DNA from: Marinobacter similis
GTDB taxonomy: Bacteria; Pseudomonadota; Gammaproteobacteria; Pseudomonadales; Oleiphilaceae
Direction: 5' to 3'
Length of the DNA stretch: 64,000 nucleotides
NCBI RefSeq assembly: GCF_000830985.1
Contig: NZ_CP007151.1
Coordinates: forward strand, 1,364,001 to 1,428,000
Made by a program: the position numbers and the translations under genes
The notes under the pieces: generated by a model
What the model was told of the DNA's origin: nothing
The model's input: only the letters and a program-made list of their open reading frames with translations
Databases searched by the model: none
In this document: piece after piece, positions 31,549-42,586 of the stretch
Layout: the number at the start of each line of letters is the position of its first letter
How positions within the stretch are numbered: position 1 is the first letter of the stretch

Positions 31549-34500
31549 GCCATGGCCTCCCCGGCCGCGGTTTCACCATCGAACAGGGCATCGAGCTGTT
31601 CGATCAGCGCCCTTGGCGGTTTGTCGGTAAAGGCCCCGGCGGTGCTGGCCCGGTAGCCGCGCAGGAACAGGTAGACCGCGCCACCGACGTGTTGGTCGTA
31701 GTCATAATCCGGCAACCGGGCACTCAACAGGCGATGCAGTGCCAGCAGGTAGAGCACGTATTGCAGGTCGTAGCGTTTGTCCAGGATCGCCTCGCCCATG
31801 GCCTGGTCGGTGTAGGCACTGTCAGTGTCGCCCAGGGCGTTGGATTTGTAGTCCAGCACGTAGTACTGGCCGTTGTGTTCGAACACCAGATCGATAAAGC
31901 CCTTGAGCATGCCGTTGAAGCGCCCGGCCTCGGCCCTGGGCCGGTCCGCTCCGTTCAGGGTATGGGCCTGAACCAGCTTGTCCAGGCGGCCGATGCTGAC
32001 GTTGCGGCTCTCAAACCAGAACTCCAGTTCCGGTCGCAGCTGGCCCAGCTCGGCCAGGCTGACCTGCTCGGGCTGGCCGCGCTGCAGCACCAGCGGCTGC
32101 TGGATCAGTCCCAGCACCCAGAGCTCAAGCGCCTCTGCCCAGTCGCTCCAGCCCCGGGTACTGCAGCGTCGGCTCAAATAGTCCCGCAACAGCGCCGGGT
32201 TATCGGCGATGGTCCGGAAGCCCTGCTGGCAGCACCACTCCAGGACATCGTGCAGGAAGGTGCCGGGTCCGGCGCCCTTGGGGAAGCCATGGTGGTCGTC
32301 CGGTAGCGCTGGCTCCGGGGCACCGGTCATGGATTCGGCGCCGACGTCCTGGGCGCTCTCCTCCAGCAGGTTCTGGGTCTCGGCATCTTCCACCTCGCCC
32401 CGGAACACCACGCCGGTGCCGCTGAGCCCGCTGTATTCAATCGCCGAGTAACTGGCAATCCACCAGTCTTCCCGGGCTTCGCGCTCGGACACCAGCGCCG
32501 GTCCCAGGGTATCCGGGGCTGGTTGCTGGTAGCCGGAATCGGAGGGCTCAGGTAGAGGCGTCACCTGGATGGCCGGTTCGCCATCGGCCACGGCTGTCAG
32601 CCATCCGGTCAGGGATGCCTGGTTGTCGCCCGGCTCGGCTGATGCGCCCCACTCTGTCCGGTCACCAGATAACCCAGCCCGCTCTGGGACCATTGATCGA
32701 TTTCGGCGACCCCCACCCAGGTGGCAAACCGGGCCCGGGTCAGCGCCACGTAGAGTTTGCGGATGTCCTCGCCCAGACGTTCCCGGTCGGCCCGGGCAAT
32801 GTCGTCCGGGCCGGGATCGAACACGGTCACCAGTTTGCCCTGGTCGTCGTGGTAACGGACCCAGGCCTGGGAATCCTTCTCGGCCCGGAACGAGGTGCCG
32901 AAGGGCAGGAACACCAGGGGGTATTCCAGGCCCTTGGATTTGTGCACGGTGATCACCTGTACCAGGCCGGCGTCGCTTTCCAGGCGCAGGGTGCGATGCT
33001 CGTCCTCTTCGTCGGCGGCCCGCAGGATCTGGGTGAAGTGATGCACCAGGGCATGTTCGCCATCCAGCTGCAGGCTGTCCTGCTGCAGCAACTCGGCGAT
33101 GTGCAGGATATCGGTCAGGCGGCGTTCACCGTCCGGGCGTGGCAGCAGACGCGCGGGCACCTCGAAGTCCATCAGCAGGCTGCGCAGCATCGGCAGCACG
33201 CCCTGGTTTTGCCACTGCTGCTGGTAGCCCATGAAACGCTCAATTTCGCGCTCCAGGGCTAGCTCATCGGTCAGCAGCCGGTTCAGGTCCTGCCAGGATT
33301 GCGCCAGGGTTGGGGTTGCCAGTGCCGCCCGGGTCAGGCTCAGCTGGCGCGGCTCCGCCACCGCGCGCAGCCAGCACAGCACTTCTGCGGCAGTTGGCGA
33401 GGTCAGCACCGAATCCCGGTCTGACAGGTACACGCTCTTGATGCGCCGTTCGGCCAGTGCCGCGCGAACCGCGCCGGCCTCGGTCCGGTTGTTCACCAGA
33501 ATGGCAATGTCGCCGGGGCGGACTGCTTGCAGGTCGGTGGCATCGTCGGTGCGGGCAAAGCCGGCCCGGCCCTGCTGGCCCAGAGTCAGCAGGCGGGCAA
33601 TTTCGCTGCCGCAGGCCTCGGCCAGATCCGCGGTTGCCGCGCCCTTGGCCAGGCCTTTCGGATTGCCGGCCTTGTCCTCGGCGCCGCTCTGAAGGGCCCA
33701 CAGTGTCAGGCTGGCTGGTAGTCGCCGTCGACCGACCACAGGCGTTTGGTGCCGTTGGCATCCACGCCCTGGAACGGCAGTGGCGAGCGATCCCCGGGGC
33801 CAAACAGAAAGGCGCCGTCCCGGCTGGTCTGGTCGGCGTGCTCGAACATCCGGTTCACCGCCTGCACCATCGGCTTGGCGGAGCGGAAGTTCCGACCCAG
33901 GGTGTAGGTGCGTTCGCGGGCCCCCTGGCGTGCCTGCAGGTAGGTGTAGATGTCGGCACCGCGGAACCCGTAAATGGCCTGCTTGGGGTCACCGATCATC
34001 AACAGGCAGGTGTGGGGGTCGTTGTCCGCGACCCGGTACACCCGATCGAAAATGCGGTACTGGACCGGATCGGTATCCTGGAATTCGTCGATCAGCGCGA
34101 CCGGAAACTGGCGGCGGATGGTGGCCGCCAGTTGGTCACCCCGGGGGCCATGCAGGGCCTCGTCCAGGCGGGTGAGCAGGTCGTCAAAACCCATTTCCGA
34201 GCGTTTCTGTTTCTCGGCTTCCAGCCGCTTGGCGATCCACCGGGTGGCGTGCCGAAGCAGGTCAGATTTGGCGCTCGGCAGGCTCTGGCTGAAGGCAATC
34301 AGTTCCTCGATGGCGGTGAAGGCGGCATGGTCGGGGGCCGGCTCGTCGCCCTTGAGCTTGGTTGGCAGTACGGTCGGGGTCTGGTTCTGGAACCCGGCCT
34401 TGTCCAGGCCGTTCGGCACCAGCGTGTCGGAGGCCTGCCAGTCCAGCAGGGTATCCCAGGCCGCAACCATCGCTTTCTTGCTGCCGCCGTGCAGACGCTT

Positions 34501-35310
34501 GGCCTTTTGCAGGTCATCCAGCAGCTCCAGAACCTCGTCTTTCCAGCTGGCCCAGGGATGGGCTTTCAGCTGCTGGGCCCTATCCCGGCGCTGGCGCTGG
34601 ACCGCTTCGATGACCGCCTTCACGTCGCCCTCGGAAGCGGCCAGCTGCCCGGCCTCGGTCAGCAGATTGCGAACCGCCAGGCGCAGCTCGCCCGGGGTTT
34701 TCCAATGGCCGAGCACATCGTCCATCAGCGCTGGCGGCAGCGGGTAGATGAAGGTGCGCCAGTAATCCCGGACCACCTCGTCCAGCAGGTCGCTCTGGTC
34801 GGTTTCCAGGGTCAGCTTGAACAGGCTGCCACTGTCGAACGCGTGCTCACTCAGCATGCGGTTACACCAGCCGTGAATGGTGGACACCGCGGCTTCGTCC
34901 ATCCACTCCGCGGCCAGCAACAGTTTCTTGCGGCAGTCCGGCCAGGACGACGGATCCGGATAGCTCTGGTCCCGGAGCTGGTAAATCAGCGCGGTTTCCG
35001 GCGACGCCGTGGCCGTATCGGCAGTGTCGGAAAACGCCTCGGCGGCCTGGGTCAGTCGGGTGCGAATGCGGTCCCGCAGTTCCTTGGTGGCGGCGTCGGT
35101 AAAAGTCACCACCAGCAGGTTGGGGGGCAACATGCCCTGGGCCAGTGGGCTGTCCGCCGGTTGCTGGTGCCCCAGCACCAGGCGTACGTACAGGATGGCA
35201 ATGGTGAAGGTCTTGCCGGTACCGGCGCTGGCCTCAATCAGGGTGCTACCGTGCAGCGGCAGGGTTAACGGATCCAGGTTCGGATTGCGTGCCATGGTGT
35301 CGGTGCTCAT
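31545..35310 (-). CDS. recB: Exodeoxyribonuclease V beta subunit RecB, two frame breaks
   Basis: RecB is the slower 3'-5' helicase plus the nuclease of RecBCD. The N-terminal helicase has LIEASAGTGKTFTIAILYVR (Walker A), FQDTDPVQYRIFDRVY and GDPKQAIYGFRGADI. The middle part has VITVHKSKGLEYPLVFLPF. The C-terminal nuclease has GFIDLVFEHNGQYYVLDYKS, containing the catalytic Asp and Lys. The frame breaks near 33713 (before SLTLWALQSG) and near 32648 in a G run (before ASAEPGDNQ). Restored length is about 1255 residues. Starts and stops overlap with recC and recD (ATGA), so the three are translationally coupled in the order recC-recB-recD. Confidence 0.94.
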
Positions 35311-38300
35311 GCCTCTGCTCCCACTGCGCCGGCGGCGGATTTGCCCTGTTCAGCTTCCCAGAGCGGAACATAGAGTGCGTGTAGCAGGGCCTCAAATTCG
35401 CCGCTCGCCAGCAGTGCCTCCGGGCTGTCATAGGCACCACGCAGGTAGCCGGTGTCGCGCTCCAGGGCGATCTGGTAGGCCTGTTCGGCTTCGGCGATGG
35501 CGCGGTCGTGATCGCCCAGGTATTTCTTGCTTTGATAGTAGCTGGCGATCCAGGCGAAGCCGGCGTCGCAATGCAGCGGCAGGGCCCGAGTCGTGGCCTG
35601 CATCCAGCCGGCCAGGATGGCGTCCAGCTGGGCCCGGGCCTGCTCCCGCAGCATCGGCGGGAAGCGGAATTTACGGCCCTCTTCCTTGGCCAGAATCAGG
35701 GTTTCGAAGGGCCGGTCGGTGAGCTGGCCGGCCAGGTGGATTAGCCAGTCGGCCATCAGGTTGGCGTAGCGCACCCGGCGGCCGGCACCGGAGCCGGCCA
35801 GCAGGCTGGAGCTGGCAATGACCAGCCGGCACAGCTGGCCATCGGGGCCGGCTCGCAGGCCGTCGATCAGGTCCACCAGTTCGACCGCACCGGTGTCATC
35901 GCTGTAGCGGTAGTCCAGGGTGATGGGCTCGGCCAGGGCTTCCGGCCAGCTGCTGAGGGCACTGCGGTAGCGCTCGAACAGGTCCGGCAGCCGGCCCGCC
36001 AGTTCGGTGCGCAGCCGGTGTTCGGTCACGCCCATGCCCAGATCCCCGCGCCGGGCCATCCGGTCCAGGGTGAGCTCCAGGCGATCGTGCAGCTCCGGTT
36101 CCGAGCCGGCTTTCAGGACACTGTCCTGAATCAGTTCGTTGTCCAGACGCCAGCGGTCCAGACCGGTCAGGTCAAAATTCTCGTTGTCGGTATCGTCGTC
36201 ATCAACGGCGTCAAAGCGAACTTGGAGCCGGCGCTGGTAAAAGGTATCGATGGGCTTTTTCAGGAACTGGGCCAGCTCGCTCAGGGTAATCGGCTCCTCG
36301 GGTTCCTGGTACGGCAGTGGTGCCTGTTCGGCGCCGGGCAATTCGCCGCCGTGGGCGGCGCGCCATTCCCGCTCATAGGTAAACAGGGTACCGGCGCGCA
36401 GCACCTCGGCGACCGGCTTGGCGGCACTGGCGGGGTCGCCTGTGATGCTGTTGGCCTGGGGGAAATAGTCCCGGCTGAACGGTTGCAGCGGGTGCTCGGT
36501 GGTCAGCACTTGGGACACCGGTATATCGCCGTCACCGGACCAGTGCCAGAGGCCGTCGAGGTGATCCCGTAACTGCCCTACCAAGACCGACGGCGGTCGT
36601 TCCGAGTCGTCCCGGATGCTGCGCCCGACCCAGCTGATGTACAGCTGTTCCCGGGCCGACAGTAGCGCCTCCAGGAACAGGTAACGGTCGTCTTCCCGGC
36701 GTGAGCGGTCACCAGGGCGATAGTCCTCGGCCATCAAGTCAAAATCCACCGGCGGCCGTGACCGCGGGTAGTCGCCGTCGTTCATGCCCAGCAGGCAGAC
36801 CCGGCGAAACGGAATCGCCCGCATCGGCATCAGGGTGGCGAAGTTGACCTTGCCGGCGAGAAAGCGCTGATTCAGGCCGCCTTCGTCCAGGCCGTCCAGC
36901 AGCACGTCCTTGACGATCGTCAGTGGCAGCGGCTGGTCCTGCAGGCCGGCCGCCAGGGCATTGTCCAGCCACTGCTCGAGCTGGCGCCGGAACCGGTTCA
37001 GCAACAGCAGGTCGCTGCCTTCAAGCTGGTCGAAGAAGCGCTCGAGCATGGCCGAGAACAGGGTTTCCCAGCCGCTGGGGGTGCGGGCTTCTTGCAGTTC
37101 CTGCCAGAGCCGTTCCAGCTGGTGGACAAAGTCGTTCAGCCGGCCGGCCAGACTGGCTTGCAGGCCCCCGATTTCGCCGTAGGTTCAACCCCGCCCCAGG
37201 CTCGTCATCGCCCATGCCGTAACCGAGCAGCATGGCCTGAAGCCCTTTCTGCCAGGTGTTGCGGTCCAGGTGCGCCGGCAGTTCCAGGCTTTCCCGGTGC
37301 CGGCCGTGCAGGCCCCAACGGATGTTGGCGCCTTCCACCCAGTGCCGGGCCAACGGGATTTCGTCTTCGCTGATGGCGAAGCGGTCACGGATGCCCGGTA
37401 CTTCCAACAGGCTGATGATCTCACTCATGGCGAATCGGCTGCGTGGCAGCGACATCAGGGTTTCCAGGGCAATCAGTACCGGTTCGTGGTGGCGCTGGCC
37501 CTGATCCGAGATGGTGTATGGGATGTGGCGGTTGCGGTCGGACGGGTCTCGGCCAAACACCGCCTGTATGTGCGGGGCGTACACGTTGATGTCGGGGACC
37601 ATGACGATAACGTCCCGGGGCCGCAGGGTCGGGTCGGCGTTGAATGCTGCCAGCAACTGGTCGTGCAGGATTTCCACTTCCCGCTGGGGGCTGTGGGCAT
37701 CGTGAAACACCAGGGAATGATCCTGCGCCGGTGTCACTGTGCGATGTTCGTCGCGGATATCCCGCAGCGGCGTCAGGTTGTAGATGTCGTTCTGGAGCTG
37801 ATGCAGCAGGCGCGGGGCATCGGCTTGGCCGTGCTCGGAAAAGATGTCGATCTTCTGGTCCGGGGTCTGGAACCGGCTCCGGTACTCGTCCGGGTTATCG
37901 AATTCATCCAGCAGCCGGATGTAATCCCGGCCCTGCTTGCCCCAGGCCGCCAGCAGCGGGTTGGCGTGCTGGTGCAGCTGGTCCGGGTCGTCAATCTGGG
38001 ACAGGGTCGGATGGACACTGCCGCGCTTGCGTTCCGCCTTCAGCAGCTCCCGGTCACTGATGATGTCGGCCCAGTAGAACTGACAGGGGTTGTGCACACA
38101 CAGCACCACCTGGCTGAAGCGACTGAGCACGTACAGCGCCTCCAGTGCCTGCCGGGGCAATGAGGAAACCCCGAACACCACGATTCGCCGGGGCAGACGG
38201 TCCGGGTGCGCCGGCGCGGTCACGGTTTGGCCCACGTCCATAAACCGGGTGTGGATCTGCGAACGACTGGTGCGAGCGTCGACACCCACGTCCTCAACCA

Positions 38301-38892
38301 GATGCCGCCACAGCACCGGCTGCCAGCGCCGCTCCGGGTCCAGTGCTTTTTCGTCATTGCGGGCGGTGATCACCACATCCCGGCCCTGCTCCCAGGCGCT
38401 GAGCCAATCGGCCCGGAAGACCTGGTACTGGTCGAACAGATCAGCCACTTTCTCGGCCAGCTGGAAGGTTCGCAGCTCAGGGTCGCTGCCGTCGAGAAAG
38501 CGAGCCAGGGGCGTGAAGACCTCGTCCTGACCGACCAGTTCAGGCAGCAGCCGATACAGTCGCCACACCAGCCGGTGCTTGTCGAACGGCGACTGCTCCG
38601 GCACATCTCCGGCGGGCAACACGGCCCGATAGGCCTGCCAGATGAAACGTGCAGGGAACAGGAAATCCATACCGGCGGCAATCCCCAGGCCGCCACCCTC
38701 GTCCGACCGCTGCTCCGCCAACGCCAGTTTCAGCCACTGGGCAATGCCGTTGCTCTGAACCAGAAAGGTCTCGCTCTCCAGGGGCGGCAGCGGTGTCTGC
38801 TGGCACACGAACACCACGGCTCGGCGCAGGTCTTCCAGGTGATTGGCGTGGATGGCATGGAAGCCGGGTTCGATGGCGGAATGGTCGGCCAT
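35307..38892 (-). CDS. recC: Exodeoxyribonuclease V gamma subunit RecC, frame break
   Basis: RecC recognises Chi and splits the duplex in RecBCD; it is a helicase/nuclease relic without catalytic motifs. Conserved stretches include FLVQSNGIAQWLKLALAEQ near the N-terminus, DVIVMVPDINVYAPHIQAVF, IPYTISDQG and VCLLGMNDGDYPR. The frame breaks around 37183-37190, between DDEPGAG and YGEIGGLQASLAG. The offset needs two bases, most simply one lost G from a G run and one lost C. Restored length is about 1195 residues. No ptrA-like protease gene is present between recC and recB, unlike E. coli. Confidence 0.93.
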
Positions 38893-39087
38893 GGGGGTCC
38901 TTTTACTAAGAAATCCGGTGCTAATGCGGGTTTCAATCCTGAGGGTACAGGTTACCGCATGTGGTCACAGAATCAGACCGCAATAAGAGGATTGGCGTGG
39001 CAGATAAACGTCATGGGGGGATTTGGGCAGGGCGCGAACGCCGGCATTGTGCCGGCGCTGTCGTCAACGGGTTCGGTCAGCGCCGAT

Positions 39088-39378
39088 TCAGAGTGGGACC
39101 CGCATGGTTTCAGTGCTGGTCACGGGCATGCCAATCATCTCGTCGGTGCCGGTCGGCGGAATCACTTCAGTCTTCTCCACCTGGTAATCGTGGAAGAAGT
39201 CCCGCACGGCACAGGCGCCGGTAAACATAACGACGTGATCGTCGGAATCGGTCAGGACATAACCTACGCCATCCAGATAAAAGCGGGCCATGTAGTAACG
39301 GCCTTCCATGGAGACGATTTCCAGCAGAGAGATGGGATCGTGTTTGTGGCTTTTCAGTTCGCCGGTATTCATGTGCAT
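39088..39378 (-). CDS. Small conserved protein, DUF6482-like
   Basis: The 96-residue protein is acidic and has a compact alpha/beta appearance: ISLLEIVSMEGRYYMARFYL, GVGYVLTDSDDHVVMFTG, then DFFHDYQVEKTEVIPP. It resembles the DUF6482 group of small marine and pseudomonad proteins, of unknown function; the family name is tentative. An AGG box precedes the ATG at 39378; a second ATG at 39372 is possible. It stands alone between recC and a divergent gene. Confidence 0.6.
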   Translation of the reverse strand: MHMNTGELKSHKHDPISLLEIVSMEGRYYMARFYLDGVGYVLTDSDDHVVMFTGACAVRDFFHDYQVEKTEVIPPTGTDEMIGMPVTSTETMRVPL

Positions 39379-39568
39379 AGGAAATTGACCTCAGGTTTGT
39401 CGCCGTTGTTTAAAAATATACGAGGCCGGTGTGCGAACAGGTCAATAAACGATCAAGAAAGGCGGGTAAATAAGATTGGGAAGGAGGGTGGGTTGAGGCG
39501 AGGCAAAACGGATCTGTGGTGCAGGCAGATGCGTATTGTTTATTACATGAACAATGGAGGGTATCTCG

Positions 39569-40018
39569 ATGGACAGTTTCGCCATCATCCCCAACCGCGT
39601 GAGCCTGACCGCTCGGGTCTTTTTGGTTGCTTTGGTACTGCTGGCGCTGGTGCTGACCGCCCGGCCCCTGGCGGCCAACAAGGATTCCGACATTCGGGAA
39701 ACAATCCTGCTGCAGATTGAAGCCTTTGCCAATAATGATGAGGAACAGGCCTGGGCCCATGCCTCCGAGGGCATCAAACGCCGTTTTGGCACCTCGGATG
39801 TGTTTATCAACATGGTGCGGCAGGCGTACCCGGCAGTACATAGCGCTACCGCGATCGAATTTACCGATCGGGTGCCCCACGGCGCCTTTGAAATTCAGGG
39901 GGTGCGACTGCAAGGGCCCGAGGGTAAACGTTGGGACGCCTATTACCGCATGGTGCTGGTGGACGGCGTCTGGAAAATCGCCGGCGTCCAGTTGAAGCCG
40001 GCAAAATTGGGCATCTGA
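39569..40018 (+). CDS. DUF4864-type protein with N-terminal membrane/signal segment
   Basis: A hydrophobic segment ARVFLVALVLLALVLTA near residues 15-32 ends in ARPLAANK, compatible with a signal peptide cleaved after Ala. The exported part (about 115 residues) has the DUF4864 pattern: IRETILLQIEAFANNDEEQA, then FGTSDVFINMVRQAYPAV and YYRMVLVDGVWKIAGVQL, related to the SnoaL/NTF2-like fold. Function is unknown. ATG 39569 follows GGAGG at good spacing, so an in-frame upstream ATG at 39554 is rejected. The gene is intact. Confidence 0.75.
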   Translation: MDSFAIIPNRVSLTARVFLVALVLLALVLTARPLAANKDSDIRETILLQIEAFANNDEEQAWAHASEGIKRRFGTSDVFINMVRQAYPAVHSATAIEFTDRVPHGAFEIQGVRLQGPEGKRWDAYYRMVLVDGVWKIAGVQLKPAKLGI

Positions 40019-40052
40019 TCGCGTTCAATTGTTTGCAGTCACAAACAATCAC

Positions 40053-40760
40053 TTACGCCAGGTGGCGACCACCGTCCAACGGCAGGTTGCGCCCGGTGAT
40101 GTAGGGATTGTCGAGCAGGAACTGCAGGGTCTGCACCGCCACTTCCACCCCGGGCTCAATGCCCATCAGGGATTTTTTCAGGGTCTTTTCCCGGTAGGCC
40201 TCGCTGTCACCCGGATTGAACATGATCAGCGATGGCGCCAGGCTGTTCACCTTTACCTTGGGCGCCAGCAGCCGGGCAAACGACAGGGTCAGGTTGGCCA
40301 GGGCTGCTTTGCTGGCGGCATAGCCGATGTGCTTGGCACTGCCCTTTTCGACCACGTAATCGGTCATGTGGATAATGTCGGTGGGTTGCTCACTGTTTTC
40401 CAGCAGCGCCCGGCACGCCAGGTTGATGCGGTAGGGCGTCATGGCATGAATCTGCATCATCGCCTGCATCACCTCGCCCGGGTCGGTGTCGTTGCTCTCC
40501 GGCAGCCAGTCTGAGGCATTGTGGATGATTGCTCGCAGGCTGGCGGTTTTCGTCATCAGGGTATCGATAAAGGCATCGATGCCCTCGTTCGTGGCAAAAT
40601 CCGCGTGTACGCAGTCGGCCCCGGCTTTTTGCAGGGCATCCACCGCCGGCCGGTAGGTGCGGTAAGTGGCGATTACCGGCTGGCCCTGCTCGAGACAGGC
40701 TTTGGCAAACGCCAGGCCAATGCGTTGGCCGGCGCCGGTGATCAGAATGGGAGCCGTCAT
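40053..40760 (-). CDS. folM: Dihydromonapterin reductase FolM (SDR family)
   Basis: FolM reduces dihydromonapterin to tetrahydromonapterin, a cofactor for phenylalanine hydroxylase in Pseudomonas, and has weak dihydrofolate reductase activity. The 235-residue SDR has the cofactor motif LITGAGQRIGLAFA, the NAS motif in IIHNASDWLPE, and the catalytic Tyr/Lys in GYAASKAALANL, and matches E. coli FolM along its length (DIIHMTDYVVEKGSAKHIGY, KVNSLAPSLIMFNPGD, LPLDGGRHL). ATG 40760 follows GGAGA; the frame extends 24 bp further upstream without a better start. It is not next to folE/folX here. Intact. Confidence 0.92.
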   Translation of the reverse strand: MTAPILITGAGQRIGLAFAKACLEQGQPVIATYRTYRPAVDALQKAGADCVHADFATNEGIDAFIDTLMTKTASLRAIIHNASDWLPESNDTDPGEVMQAMMQIHAMTPYRINLACRALLENSEQPTDIIHMTDYVVEKGSAKHIGYAASKAALANLTLSFARLLAPKVKVNSLAPSLIMFNPGDSEAYREKTLKKSLMGIEPGVEVAVQTLQFLLDNPYITGRNLPLDGGRHLA

Positions 40761-40877
40761 GGCATTCTCCTGTCGATGAGCCAATGAATACGCCAGAATC
40801 CCGGCCTCGGGTCATCAGCTCGCCACAACCCCGACTGCCGTCAACCGAATCAGCCACCAGGAGGCATTACCCGGACC

Positions 40878-42586
40878 ATGGCCAGCCCCATACCCAGCTA
40901 CCGGAAGCCGGGCACCGCGGATCTTGAGAACCCGCTGTATTACCTGGAAAACATGGAGACCGTGGTGGCCTGGGTGCGGGATCACCACGCCGATCTGTTG
41001 ACCGACGCCGAGCAGCGCCGGCTGACCGGATTCCTGAACCTGCCGATGCCGGCGCGGGCCCTGCTGACCCGGCTGGTGATGCGCACCGGCGAATATTTTC
41101 GCACCGATAAACTCAACTACCCGGAGCTGGCGGTGGCCGAAGCTGTGGCCCTGGAGTCGTTGATTGCCCACGACTGGCTGGATGCCGAGCCGTTACTGGA
41201 GCTTGACCAGCTGTTCCGTCTGTACACGTTACCGGAGTTACGGTTGGTGTTTGCCGGCGAGCTCGAGGCCCTGGGTTTGCCAAAATCCCTGGCCAAGGCC
41301 CGGATGCTGGAGAGCCTGGGCCATCACTTTCCCGACCCGCGACCCATTTCAGACTGGCTGGGACAATCGGCGGCACCGGTGGTGCGCCTGAAGCAGATGG
41401 CATTATTTGATCGCATCCGGCTGATGTTCTTCGGCAACCTGCGCCAGAGCTGGTCCGATTTTGTGCTGGTGGAGCTGGGGCACCAGCGCTACGAGCCAGT
41501 CCCGTTCACACCGGATTCCCGCGCCTTTGCCCAGCGGGCGGAAGTGGACTGTTACCTGGTCATGCATCAGTGCCGGCAGTGGCTCGACGAGGGCGTGCCT
41601 TCCGCTGAGGTCTGGCCCGAGGTGCCTGGTGAATTGAGCAATCCCTGGCTGACCAGCCGGCGGAACCGACTGTTGCTGGAGCTGGGCCGGCAGGCCGAAC
41701 GCCAGGGTGAGCGCGAACTGGCGGTGACGGCGTTTGCGGCCAGCGGCCACCGGGAGGCCCGGTTGAAGCAGCTGCGGCTGCTGGAGCGATTGAAACGCTT
41801 TGACGAAGCCTGGGCCATTGCCATCGCCTGGCAGCAACAGGCCCTCAGTGATGCCGAGGCCCAGGGCCTGGCGCGAATCCTGAAGCGGTTGGCTACCAAG
41901 CTGGCCCAGCCCTCCCCCCTGAGCTCGATTGCACCCGAGCTTCAGGAGTGGTCGGTGGAATTGCCCAGGCCAACGACCGGTTCGGTGGAGTTCTCGGTGC
42001 TGCAACATTTATGGCAGGACCAGGCACCGGTGTTCTATGTCGAGAACACCCTGATCACCGGTCTGTTCGGCCTGCTGTGCTGGACCACCATCTTTGAGCC
42101 CCTGCCCGGCGCCTTCTTCCACCCGTTTCACGTCGGCCCCGCGGACCTGACCCGGGATGATTTTGTCGAGCGTCGGCAGGCGTCGTTCGATTGCTGTTTT
42201 GCCGCCCTGTCAGATGGCAGCTACCAGCGCCGCATTCTCGACACATACGACGCCAAGTACGGCACCGCCAATCCGTTCGTGATCTGGCCGGTGCTCACGC
42301 CGGATCTGCTGGATCTGGCCCTGGCCTGTATTCCGGCTGGGGATCTGGAGCAGCTGTTCCGGCGCCTGTTGTTGAATATCCGTGAGCACCGCAGCGGCTT
42401 TCCGGACCTGATTCAGTTCCACCCGGAGGCGCCGGCGTCTGCCCCGCGCTACCAGATGATCGAGGTGAAAGGCCCGGGTGACCGGTTGCAGGACCACCAG
42501 ATTCGCTGGCTGGGCTTCTTTGCCGATCAGGCATTCCCGCCAGTGTCTGTTACGTGCGCTGGCAGCCCGAGGGAGCCTCGACGTGA
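40878..42586 (+). CDS. fan1: FAN1-type VRR-NUC nuclease, frame break near C-terminus
   Basis: Bacterial FAN1 homologues are structure-specific nucleases that can unhook interstrand crosslinks. The N-terminal part is a helical SAP/TPR-like scaffold. The C-terminal VRR-NUC domain has the metal motifs GFPDLIQFHP and YQMIEVKGPGDRLQDHQIRW (catalytic Asp and E-x-K). The frame breaks near 42541, after FADQAFP; the restored tail SVCYVRWQPEGAST ends with TGA at 42586, giving 569 residues. The break plus a second one just downstream makes the gene read through into the next gene as one false 1331-residue protein. The helicase start GTG overlaps the stop. Confidence 0.88.
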
